A DNA stretch of 6,447 nucleotides from Alphaproteobacteria bacterium (lineage in GTDB: Bacteria > Pseudomonadota > Alphaproteobacteria > Rhodobacterales > Rhodobacteraceae). The translations under genes and the position numbers were made by a program. Below the pieces are notes generated by a model, which worked only from the letters and a program-made list of their open reading frames with translations, did no database searches and had not been told where the DNA came from. Position 1 is the first letter of the stretch. The number at the start of each line of letters is the position of its first letter. Shown here piece after piece: positions 1 through 5,553 of the stretch. The DNA is taken from assembly GCA_024277955.1 (NCBI GenBank), contig JAJRUE010000238.1, forward strand, positions 1 through 6,447, read 5' to 3'.

Positions 1-748
1 AGAACTGTTCGTTCAGGGCCTGGTCCTTGTCCCGGATCGCCTGCGGATTGCTGGTCGTGCCGCCATTGGCCGCGCTCACCAGATCGACGGTCTGGCAGAA
101 GCTGGCGATCGAGACATCAGCCCCGCTGGCGTCGACATTGCAGAAACTGGGCAGCGTCGGTTCCTGGTTGCCGGTCAGCACGTTCGATGCGGTGCCGTTG
201 GCCGGAACCACATTGCCGTTGCCGCCGGTTCCGGCAAAGGGGGTCGGCTGCGGGGCCGGTTGCGGCGCCGTATAGGGGCACCGGCCGGTCTGCTGGCAAT
301 AGTTGCCGCCGGCGATCTCGGTGGAATAGGCCCGCAGCAGTTCCTGGCCGGTGATCCCGGGATAGGCCGCCGCGCGCCCGGACTGGGCCCACTGGTAGGC
401 GTTGATCAGGTTGGCGCGCTGGGTCGCGTCCAGCTTGCCGGTGGCCGGGTAGCGCATGTAGGTCTGGTAGCCGCTTATCGCCGCCCGGGTCTTGCGCCCG
501 GATACCCCGTCGGGGGCGCCGGCGTTGAACCCGAAGTAGTTGAGCGCCTTCTGATCGGCCAGAACCGTCTGGTTGACCGCATGCCGCCGCCGGGTGGTGC
601 GCCGTCCGTTGGCGCAATTCGTCAGGCCGCACAACAGGATACCCCCGAGGATCGCAGCCCCCAGGCCGTTGTTGTTCTGGGCGCGCGCCGGCGTTTCGAA
701 TGCAAGGCTTGCCGCAATGGCTACGACAATGAATGTTTTCAAATTCAT
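1..748 (-). CDS. Secreted peptidoglycan-binding-like protein (3' end beyond the window)
   Basis: 249 residues are visible, reading from ATG at 748 to the left edge with no stop. Residues 1-23 form a signal peptide: Lys4, a hydrophobic core FIVVAIAASLAF and an A-R-A cleavage site before Gln24, so the product is exported. A short glycine-rich hydrophobic stretch (about 31-42) follows, then a basic patch RRTTRRR (49-55). Residues about 60-118 resemble the peptidoglycan_binding_1 fold, with the pattern LNYFGFNAGAPDGVSGRKT followed by an amphipathic helix and ATGKLD. After that come a Cys pair (C151, C157), a Pro/Gln linker (160-170), a Gly/Asn-rich segment (172-196) and a second Cys pair (C203, C218). 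The start is supported by GGGGGAAG at 753-760 and by the promoter at 774-801. The likely role is binding cell-wall peptidoglycan in the periplasm. Any catalytic part would lie outside the window. The domain call is by eye; the export call is firmer. Confidence 0.75.
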   Translation of the reverse strand, partial: MNLKTFIVVAIAASLAFETPARAQNNNGLGAAILGGILLCGLTNCANGRRTTRRRHAVNQTVLADQKALNYFGFNAGAPDGVSGRKTRAAISGYQTYMRYPATGKLDATQRANLINAYQWAQSGRAAAYPGITGQELLRAYSTEIAGGNYCQQTGRCPYTAPQPAPQPTPFAGTGGNGNVVPANGTASNVLTGNQEPTLPSFCNVDASGADVSIASFCQTVDLVSAANGGTTSNPQAIRDKDQALNEQF

Positions 749-773
749 ATTACTTCCCCCAACTAATGGTGAA

Positions 774-801
774 ATTCTACATTGATTGCGATTTTAGTCA
801 A
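774..801 (-). promoter_or_regulatory. Sigma70-type promoter of the peptidoglycan-binding-like gene
   Basis: On the minus strand TTGACT (796-801) is a five-of-six match to the -35 box. It is followed after 16 bp by TAGAAT (774-779), a five-of-six match to the -10 box. Transcription would begin near 767, leaving a leader of roughly 20 bases that contains the Shine-Dalgarno GGGGGAAG (753-760) before the ATG at 748. The DNA upstream of the -35 (about 802-835) is AT-rich, as in an UP element. Confidence 0.6.
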
Positions 802-944
802 AATTTCCGCGCTATTCGCGTAACAAAAAATGTAATCACCGGATGATCCTGGAAACTTGCGCAATAACAGGGTGTTGGTGCGCGACGTTGATACATTTTC
901 CTGGGGTCTGGCCAGGGGGTGTGCAACTTCGGAAACAAAATGTT

Positions 945-966
945 CCCGCCTGCGGGGCGGGTTTTT
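945..966 (+). terminator. Orphan rho-independent terminator
   Basis: The stem CCCGCC (945-950) pairs with GGCGGG (956-961) around the loop TGCGG and is followed at once by TTTTT (962-966), a textbook plus-strand terminator. No plus-strand gene lies upstream of it in the window. It may end a small RNA, or a transcript reading antisense from the divergent promoter region. Read on the minus strand it is preceded by A5 and followed by a weaker AACATTTTG, so it could also help end the TM2-like gene transcript. Confidence 0.5.
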
Positions 967-996
967 GAGCTATTTGGCCGCGTGTTCGTGCATGGG

Positions 997-1028
997 CCGG
1001 CCCCGGGCGCTGTCACGCCGGGGGCCGG
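997..1028. repeat. Long GC-rich inverted repeat downstream of the TM2-like gene
   Basis: The 13-nt arms CCGGCCCCGGGCG (997-1009) and CGCCGGGGGCCGG (1016-1028) pair with a single mismatch around a six-base loop (CTGTCA). The element lies about 60 bp past the stop codon of the minus-strand TM2-like gene. It lacks a T-run on either strand, so it may be a transcript-stabilising hairpin or an atypical terminator. Confidence 0.45.
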
Positions 1029-1088
1029 TCTGGTGGTGCTGGCGGGCCGTTTTCGACCCGCGCGGCCGGGAGAAACCGCCCGCCCCGG

Positions 1089-1340
1089 TCATGAGCCGTC
1101 CTTGCGGTGCACCACGGGCATGTCGGTGGGCGTTGCGCCCATCGTTGCCGCCGTAAACAGGCCCCAGATCCAGGCCGCTGCCATCATCGGGTAGCCGATG
1201 ACCGAAAGGATCACCGTCATCGACAACAATATGCCGATCCCGAAGATGACGATCTGGGTAATGCCTTGGCTGACCTCGCCGGCGATAAGACTGCCGAGGC
1301 CAGGGAGAAAGAAATTCGGTATGAATGCGACGATGTTCAT
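1089..1340 (-). CDS. Small membrane protein, TM2-domain-like
   Basis: The product is 83 aa. The ATG at 1340 is chosen because GAGGGA lies at 1345-1350, ideally spaced, and because the sequence upstream in the same frame has no membrane-protein character. The N-terminus carries a PGLGSLIAG pattern (13-21) followed by VSQGITQ (23-29), which resembles the first helix and hairpin of TM2-family proteins. A strongly hydrophobic helix spans about 30-49 and another about 51-66. A short polar tail with VVHRKDGS (76-83) closes the protein. It should sit in the inner membrane with two or three crossings. No catalytic residues are visible and the function is unknown; other small membrane families remain possible. 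It stands alone: the ASKHA gene upstream on the same strand ends 208 bp away. Confidence 0.7.
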   Translation of the reverse strand: MNIVAFIPNFFLPGLGSLIAGEVSQGITQIVIFGIGILLSMTVILSVIGYPMMAAAWIWGLFTAATMGATPTDMPVVHRKDGS

Positions 1341-1357
1341 ATGGTCCCTCGAAAAAG

Positions 1358-1390
1358 CCGGGTTACCGGAAAAACCACCGGCAAACCCGG
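1358..1390 (-). promoter_or_regulatory. Inverted repeat in the leader of the TM2-like gene
   Basis: CCGGGTT (1358-1364) and AACCCGG (1384-1390) are perfect complements separated by 19 bp, which themselves contain ACCGG and ACCACCGGC. The element lies just upstream of the Shine-Dalgarno (1345-1350). A possible -10 box TATGAT lies further upstream on the minus strand (1443-1448), with no good -35 partner, so the repeat would fall in the mRNA leader. It could be an operator or a leader hairpin. The evidence is the base-pairing alone. Confidence 0.3.
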
Positions 1391-1522
1391 TGATCGCCCG
1401 GCGGCCTGCCCGGTCTTGCCGTGCAAGTTGCCTTGCTCCGTCATCATAGGAAAAAAGCCCGAAAAACGCCCGTGACAAAGAATATGATCGGGACATGCCG
1501 CCGGCAGGCGCGGCGCGCGCCC

Positions 1523-1550
1523 GCCTGCGCCTGCCTGCCTGCGCCTGCCT
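1523..1550. repeat. 14-bp perfect tandem duplication at the 3' end of the ASKHA gene
   Basis: GCCTGCGCCTGCCT occurs twice with no spacer (1523-1536 and 1537-1550). The second copy includes two bases of the TAG stop codon of the ASKHA gene (1549-1551, read as CTA on the plus strand). Next to it GCAGGCG (1504-1510) can pair with CGCCTGC (1522-1528), giving a GC hairpin after the gene. The duplication probably arose by slippage; it does not alter the reading frame as seen. Confidence 0.75.
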
Positions 1551-3597
1551 ACTTGCGGCGCCGGCGTCTGCGGCTGCCATCGCCGGCCTGACCGGCGTTA
1601 AAGGCCACATCCGGCAGTTGCACCACCCGCGACAGTTCCGGGAACGGATCGGTGGCGTGCGGGATCGCGTTGGCGGCGATGAAATGTTCCTGAAAACGCG
1701 GCTCGATCGCGGTTTCCACCTTGGTGATGCGGCCGACCGTGCGCTCGATCCCGGCGCGCGCGGCGACCGAGCACAACGCGATGCGCGCGCCGGTCCCCGC
1801 GGCGTTGCCAGCGGAAAACACGCGCTCCAGCGGCACGTCCGGGATCATCCCCAGCACCATCGCGTGCTTGGCCGAAATATGCGCCCCGAACGCGCCCGCC
1901 AGCACCACCCGGTCGACCCGCTCGACGCCCATTTCATCCATCAGCAGCCGCGCGCCCGCATAAAGCGCCGATTTCGCCAGCTGGATCGCGCGGATATCGC
2001 CCTGGGTGACGGTGATGCGCCCGCCGTCGGGCCCGGCGTCGTGCAGCAGATAGGCGTGGGTGCGCCCTTCGGCGATCATCCGCGCGCAGCCGGTCTGTTC
2101 GGCCGAGCCGATCAGCCCCGACGCATCCAGCAGCCCGGCCATACGCATTTCGGCCACCACCTCGATGATGCCGGAACCGCAGATGCCGGTGATGCCGGTG
2201 GCGGCGGTGGCCTGGGCAAAGCCTTCTTCGTCCGACCACAGGTCGCAGCCGATCACCTTGAAGCGGGGTTCGCGGCTGGCGGGGTCGATTTCCACGTGTT
2301 CGATGGCGCCCGGGGCCGCGCGCTGGCCGGAACTGATCTGCGCCCCTTCAAAGGCCGGCCCGGTGGGCGAGGAGCACGCCAGCACCCGGTCGCGGTTGCC
2401 CAGGATGATTTCGGCGTTGGTGCCCACGTCCACGATCAGCACCAGGTCGTCGGAATTCTGCGGCTCTTCGGCCAGCACCACCCCGGCGGCATCGGCGCCC
2501 ACATGGCCGGCGATGCACGGCAGCAGGTAGCTGCGCGCCGCCGGGTTCAGCGCGTCCAGCCCCAGCGCGCGCGCCTCGAGCGACACCGAACCCGAGGTCG
2601 CCAGCGCGAACGGCGCCTGGCCCAGTTCCACCGGGTCGATCCCCAGCAGCAGGTGGTGCATCACCGGGTTGCAGACAAAGACGGTTTCGACGATTTGCGC
2701 CGTATCGATCGCGGCGTCGTGCGCCACGTCGCGGGCCAGATGGTTGACCGCTTCGCGCACCACCCGGGTCATTTCCGCGTCGCCGCCGGGGTTCATCATC
2801 GCGTAGGACACCCGGCTCATCAGGTCTTCGCCAAAGCGGATCTGCGGGTTCATCACCCCGGCCGAGGCCAGCACCGACCCGTTCCTGAGGTCGCACAGAT
2901 GCGCCGCGATGGTGGTTGACCCGAGGTCGATCGCCAGCCCGTAAAGCCGCCCCTCGTAAAAGCCGGGCCAGATGTCGAGCAGCCGTTCAAAGGCTTCGTC
3001 ATGGCCGCGAAACAGCGCCACGGTGACCGCCCATTTGCCCTTGCGCAACGCCGGCTGCAGGCGCGCCAGAACCGGCAGATCGATGCGGATACCCTCGATC
3101 TGCCACTGATCCCTGAGCGCCTGGCGCAGGCGTTCCAGATCGCCGGTGGGTTCGTGCATGTCGGGTTCGGCGACCTCAACGTAATAGAGCCGCGTGGCCG
3201 GATCCATGATGATGTCGCGCGCGGTGGCGGCCTTGCGCACCACCTGCTTATGCACCTGGCTGCTGGCGGGCACGTCGATGACCACGTCGCGCTGGATGCG
3301 GGCCTGGCAGCCCAGCCGGCGGCCTTTCTGCAACCCGCGCTTGCCGTCATAGCGTTCCTCGACCGCGTTCCAGTCGGAAAGCGCGTCGGGGGCGACCTTG
3401 ACGCCGTGTTTGGGGAAGTCGCCGAACATCGGCGTGACCTGGCATTTGGAGCAGATGCCGCGCCCGCCGCAGACGCTGTCGAGGTCCACCCCAAGCCTGC
3501 GCGCCGCCTCCAGCACGGTGGTGCCGGCGGGGATGCGCCCGCGCTTGCCCGAGGGGGTGAAGATCACCAGGGGGTCGTTGGTCATGTCTTGGGTCAT
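1549..3597 (-). CDS. Corrinoid-protein reactivase: [2Fe-2S] ferredoxin plus ASKHA ATPase (RamA/RACo-like, DUF4445)
   Basis: This 682-aa protein belongs to the family that uses ATP and a low-potential electron to return inactive cob(II)alamin on a corrinoid methyl carrier to cob(I)alamin. Residues about 10-112 form a 2Fe-2S ferredoxin domain with ligands C43, C49, C52 and C97 (C-x5-C-x2-C-x44-C, adrenodoxin-like spacing). About 115-215 matches the linker and middle region of RACo proteins. From 219 on is the ASKHA ATPase: LAIDLGSTT (221-229), CNPVMHHLLLG (309-319), IVDVGTNAEI (388-397), GICGSGIIE (471-479) and VLAGAFGAHI (565-574). The ATG at 3597 has only a weak GGCAGG site (3600-3605). The ATG at 3585 is a possible alternative, and an in-frame ATG at 3690 would add 31 residues unlike the family. 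The C-terminus ends in SRRRRRRK. The substrate is probably the corrinoid subunit of a split methionine synthase or a related methyltransferase, as the neighbouring gene at 5546-6447 suggests. Confidence 0.9.
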   Translation of the reverse strand: MTQDMTNDPLVIFTPSGKRGRIPAGTTVLEAARRLGVDLDSVCGGRGICSKCQVTPMFGDFPKHGVKVAPDALSDWNAVEERYDGKRGLQKGRRLGCQARIQRDVVIDVPASSQVHKQVVRKAATARDIIMDPATRLYYVEVAEPDMHEPTGDLERLRQALRDQWQIEGIRIDLPVLARLQPALRKGKWAVTVALFRGHDEAFERLLDIWPGFYEGRLYGLAIDLGSTTIAAHLCDLRNGSVLASAGVMNPQIRFGEDLMSRVSYAMMNPGGDAEMTRVVREAVNHLARDVAHDAAIDTAQIVETVFVCNPVMHHLLLGIDPVELGQAPFALATSGSVSLEARALGLDALNPAARSYLLPCIAGHVGADAAGVVLAEEPQNSDDLVLIVDVGTNAEIILGNRDRVLACSSPTGPAFEGAQISSGQRAAPGAIEHVEIDPASREPRFKVIGCDLWSDEEGFAQATAATGITGICGSGIIEVVAEMRMAGLLDASGLIGSAEQTGCARMIAEGRTHAYLLHDAGPDGGRITVTQGDIRAIQLAKSALYAGARLLMDEMGVERVDRVVLAGAFGAHISAKHAMVLGMIPDVPLERVFSAGNAAGTGARIALCSVAARAGIERTVGRITKVETAIEPRFQEHFIAANAIPHATDPFPELSRVVQLPDVAFNAGQAGDGSRRRRRRK

Positions 3598-3713
3598 TGC
3601 CTGCCGCTTTATCGTCGTTCCGGGCGACAATAGCGCCAATTCGGGCGCGCGAAAGCCGTTGCGCGGCAAAATCGCACCAGATCGCGGCATTTGTGCGCCG
3701 ATCCGGCCGGGCG

Positions 3714-3760
3714 CCGTTTTCTTTCAAAGAAAACGGGCCGAAATCTTTCAAAGATTTCGG
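3714..3760. repeat. Two adjacent perfect inverted repeats after the cytochrome c gene
   Basis: Repeat A has arms CCGTTTTCTTT (3714-3724) and AAAGAAAACGG (3726-3736) around a single C. Repeat B has arms CCGAAATCTTT (3738-3748) and AAAGATTTCGG (3750-3760), also around a single C. Both arms are 11 bp, both are perfect, both centre on CTTTCAAAG, and only one base separates the repeats. They begin 14 bp past the stop codon of the minus-strand cytochrome gene and lie upstream of the ASKHA gene. On the minus strand, hairpin B is followed by the T-rich arm of A (CCCGTTTTCTTT), so the pair may act as a transcription terminator. A protein-binding or repetitive-element role is also possible. Confidence 0.7.
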
Positions 3761-3773
3761 TTGCGGGCCCGGT

Positions 3774-4574
3774 TCAGCCGTCCTGCGAGGACCAGCGGCA
3801 GCGGTCGAATTCGGCGTATTCGCGCATTTGCTCAGCGGTGCCGGTGGGCACGATGCGCGAACAGCCCTCGAACCCCTGATCGCTTTCAAAGACGCTGACC
3901 ACCCCGTCGCTGGCCGCCGTCGCGGCGGAACACAGCCGTTCGCCAGGCGCCAGCGTGGTCAGCTGACGCGCGCCCTCGCGGGTTTCCACGGCGAAGAAAT
4001 GCTGCTTGTCGCTGGCGTTGACGATGCAGAACGCGTTGTCGGGCGCGCCACCGCCGGCAGTTGCGCCCGTATTCGCGGCCGTGGTCGGGCTTTCCTGCGG
4101 TTGCGGGGCCGCCTGGGCCGTCGAGAAGGTCGCGAGATAGGCGATCACCGCGCGCCGGTCCGAATCCTTTTTCAGCTTGAAGCGCATCTTCGCCTTGGCC
4201 CGGGGATCGTCCAGAACCTTGCGCAGAAAGGCGGTCGGATCGACCAGGTATTCGAAAACCGTCCGGGCGTCCCAGACCAGCCCGCCGGCCCCGGCCGCCG
4301 CCATCGATTTCGAATATCTGTAGCCGGGGTAGCTGCCGGCGGCGCGTCCCAGCACGCCGGTCAGAACCGGGCCGTTGGCATTCTTCGCCCCGGGGCCGAT
4401 GCGGTGGCAGCTGCGGCATTTCTTGAAGACCTTTTCGCCGGCGGCGGCGGTTGCCTCCCCCGATTGTGCGGCCGATTGTGCGGTGGCGGGGAGCGTGGTC
4501 AGAACCGGGCCAAGCGCGGCTCCGAGCGCCAGGAAAATGGCCGGAACGGCGGCGGCGCGGCGGGCGAAAAACAT
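3774..4574 (-). CDS. Exported monohaem c-type cytochrome with an unidentified C-terminal domain
   Basis: The product is 266 aa. The ATG at 4574 is fixed by a strong AGGAGA site (4580-4585). Residues 1-32 form a signal peptide (MFFARR, hydrophobic 9-28, A-T-A before Gln33), so the protein acts in the periplasm. Residues about 41-152 are a class I cytochrome c of the c2/c-552 kind: haem motif C53-R-S-C56-H57, then GPVLTGVLGRAAGSYPGYRYS-type sequence (68-88), M130 in KMRF as the probable sixth haem ligand, and a C-terminal helix AVIAYLATF (142-150). A Pro/Gln/Thr/Gly-rich linker (155-178) leads to a second domain (about 180-266) with four cysteines (C183, C215, C238, C259) and no haem motif, which I do not recognise. 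The protein should carry electrons. It is divergent from the cytochrome P460 gene, which makes that protein a plausible partner. Confidence 0.88.
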   Translation of the reverse strand: MFFARRAAAVPAIFLALGAALGPVLTTLPATAQSAAQSGEATAAAGEKVFKKCRSCHRIGPGAKNANGPVLTGVLGRAAGSYPGYRYSKSMAAAGAGGLVWDARTVFEYLVDPTAFLRKVLDDPRAKAKMRFKLKKDSDRRAVIAYLATFSTAQAAPQPQESPTTAANTGATAGGGAPDNAFCIVNASDKQHFFAVETREGARQLTTLAPGERLCSAATAASDGVVSVFESDQGFEGCSRIVPTGTAEQMREYAEFDRCRWSSQDG

Positions 4575-4751
4575 CGGCTTCTCCTGTTGGTTCAGGGCGA
4601 TATCACGCCAGCCGGGCGCGGCCTGTCCAATCACACTCGAACACGATCCGATCACTGGAATGTCATTGCGTTGTGAAGCGGCAGGCGCTGAAAACTTGCT
4701 AGATTCCGCCCCACGAACCGTTCCGTGAAAAACCGACAGTGGAGAGATACG
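4575..4751. promoter_or_regulatory. Divergent promoter region between the two cytochrome genes
   Basis: The 177 bp between the two start codons must hold the promoters for both genes. For the cytochrome c gene, TTGGAC (4625-4630, minus strand) with GTGATA (4601-4606) after 18 bp is a weak candidate. For the P460 gene, TTGTGA (4671-4676) and TAGATT (4700-4705) are visible but 23 bp apart, too far for a standard promoter. No convincing FNR, NnrR or NsrR palindrome was found. Ribosome sites AGGAGA (4580-4585, minus) and GGAGAG (4741-4746, plus) lie at the two ends. Confidence 0.4.
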
Positions 4752-5306
4752 ATGAAATCATTGCTCGCAGGCAGCGCGCTTGCCCTGGCTTTGCACACCG
4801 CGCCCCTGAGCGCCCAGAACATGCCGCCTTTCGGCACCGAAGACGATACCGCCTACGCCCAGCTCTTGTGGGATGTCATGGCATCGGCCAAGCTTGTTGG
4901 CGACGGGGCGATCCTGTCTTCGCCCTATGACGGCTCGCCGCCGCATGGCAAGATGCTTGAAACCTTTTACACCACCGCCACCATCAACGGCCATACCGGC
5001 ACGCTGATCGTCAAGCGCAACTACGGCCCCGAAGGTGTGGATGCCGAGGCGATCCTGGCCGATCCGGGCAAGCACCTGGGCGCGATCACGGTGATGTATC
5101 AGCGCGAGGACGGCTATGACGCCGACAACCAGAACTGGTTTTGGGTCAAGTATCTGAAGGACGGCTCGCTCGACAAGAACCCCAAGGGGATGGCGCTGGC
5201 CGGTCGTGTCGCCAAGGGCGCGGACAAGGGCTGTATCGCCTGCCACTCGAACGAGGACGACTACATCTACACCACCGATGCCATCGGCCAGGTGATGATG
5301 AAGTAG
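4752..5306 (+). CDS. Cytochrome P460-family haem protein
   Basis: The product is 184 aa, close to the usual size of the family. The ATG at 4752 follows GGAGAG (4741-4746); an upstream in-frame ATG at 4725 would spoil the signal peptide. Residues 1-21 are a signal peptide (MKSLLAGSALALAL, cleavage near LSA-Q), so the protein is periplasmic. The mature part has the P460 layout: a TETFYTT-like region near 69-75, GHTGTLIVKRNYGP (80-93), aromatic NWFWVKY (128-134), then GRVAKGADKG and the late haem motif C161-I-A-C164-H165 followed by acidic NEDDYIYT. In P460 proteins a lysine crosslinks to the haem; K88 is a candidate, but I cannot prove the alignment. Family members oxidise hydroxylamine to nitrous oxide or nitrite, or bind nitric oxide (cytochrome c'-beta). 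Which applies here depends on that lysine and the distal pocket. It has its own terminator at 5349-5380. Confidence 0.88.
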   Translation: MKSLLAGSALALALHTAPLSAQNMPPFGTEDDTAYAQLLWDVMASAKLVGDGAILSSPYDGSPPHGKMLETFYTTATINGHTGTLIVKRNYGPEGVDAEAILADPGKHLGAITVMYQREDGYDADNQNWFWVKYLKDGSLDKNPKGMALAGRVAKGADKGCIACHSNEDDYIYTTDAIGQVMMK

Positions 5307-5323
5307 ACCCGCCGAAGGCTTCC

Positions 5324-5346
5324 GGTCGGTCCCCCGGGGGCCGACC
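5324..5346 (+). repeat. Hairpin directly ahead of the P460 terminator
   Basis: A near-perfect inverted repeat of 23 nt: GGTCGGTCCCC pairs with GGGGGCCGACC around a single C, with one T-G wobble. It starts 18 bp after the P460 stop codon and ends two bases before the terminator stem. It may protect the mRNA 3' end or assist termination. Confidence 0.5.
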
Positions 5347-5348
5347 AG

Positions 5349-5380
5349 CGCCCGCCCGAGATTGTTCGGGCGGGCGTTTT
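5349..5380 (+). terminator. Rho-independent terminator of the P460 gene
   Basis: A perfect 11-bp GC-rich stem, CGCCCGCCCGA (5349-5359) with TCGGGCGGGCG (5366-5376), a loop GATTGT, and TTTT at 5377-5380. It lies 43 bp past the stop codon of the cytochrome P460 gene and is correctly oriented for it. Confidence 0.85.
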
Positions 5381-5476
5381 CCTGGCCCGGGGCTGGGTAC
5401 GGGCCGGGCACATGCCGGACAGGTGCCGGGCGTGACCCGCGCGAGCTTGCCGCTGGCGAAACGGATCGGCCGAAAA

Positions 5477-5553
5477 GGGGCGCGCGCCCCGGGGGCCAAG
5501 GCTTTTGCAAAAGCCTTGGCAAGCGTTTTTCAAAACGCTTGCGCCTCAGGCGC
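5477..5553. repeat. Cluster of four consecutive palindromes at the 3' end of the methyltransferase gene
   Basis: Four inverted repeats follow one another. GGGGCGCGCGCCCC (5477-5490) is a perfect 14-bp palindrome. 5495-5520 is a perfect 26-bp palindrome with arms GCCAAGGCTTTTG and CAAAAGCCTTGGC. 5519-5542 has arms GCAAGCGTTTT and AAAACGCTTGC around TC. 5541-5553 has arms GCGCCT and AGGCGC around one base and overlaps the TGA stop codon (5546-5548). Neighbours overlap or nearly touch. For the minus-strand methyltransferase gene the cluster begins inside the last codons, so it may end transcription or shield the mRNA. No long T-run follows the hairpins, so it is not a standard terminator. Confidence 0.75.

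Larger units (their letters stand above)
749..1088. other. 340-bp intergenic region, no credible protein gene
   Basis: The right-hand boundary is the 3' end of the TM2-like gene and the left-hand boundary is the start of the peptidoglycan-binding-like gene. The left half is AT-rich and carries the promoter at 774-801. It also has an 8-bp palindrome TTGCGCAA (857-864) and the short palindrome GGATGATCC (841-849). The right half is very GC-rich and holds a terminator-like hairpin (945-966) and a longer GC hairpin (997-1028). Open frames across it on either strand lack ribosome sites and recognisable protein character. No tRNA-like fold was seen. Confidence 0.6.

Noticed and set aside
919..1194. 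Plus-strand open frame MCNFGNKMF... across the terminator-like hairpin
   Set aside because: No ribosome site, no recognisable protein character, and it overlaps both the hairpins and the 3' end of the TM2-like gene.
1341..1610. N-terminal extension of the TM2-like protein
   Set aside because: The ATG at 1340 has a well-placed GAGGGA. The upstream in-frame sequence is Arg/Ala-rich without membrane character and would overlap the ASKHA gene.
1495..2919. A 474-codon open frame on the plus strand opposite the ASKHA gene
   Set aside because: It is antisense to a gene with clear family motifs. Its product is rich in His, Arg, Gly and Ala with no domain pattern, and it has no ribosome site, as expected for a shadow of GC-biased codons.
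3598..3690. Upstream start (ATG at 3690) for the ASKHA protein
   Set aside because: The extra 31 residues do not resemble the ferredoxin N-terminus of the family, and the ferredoxin strand begins soon after the ATG at 3597.
3598..3713. SAM or SAH riboswitch ahead of the ASKHA gene
   Set aside because: No conserved motif or fold of the known alphaproteobacterial SAM-II or SAH riboswitches was recognised by eye; the only clear structure nearby is the palindrome pair.
3597..4676. A 359-codon plus-strand open frame across the cytochrome c gene
   Set aside because: It is antisense to a protein with signal peptide, haem motif and strong Shine-Dalgarno. Its translation is low-complexity and it runs through the palindromes.
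4660..4705. FNR/NnrR-type operator upstream of the P460 gene
   Set aside because: TTGCGTTGTGAAGC lacks a complementary half-site at the right spacing, so no palindromic operator can be supported.
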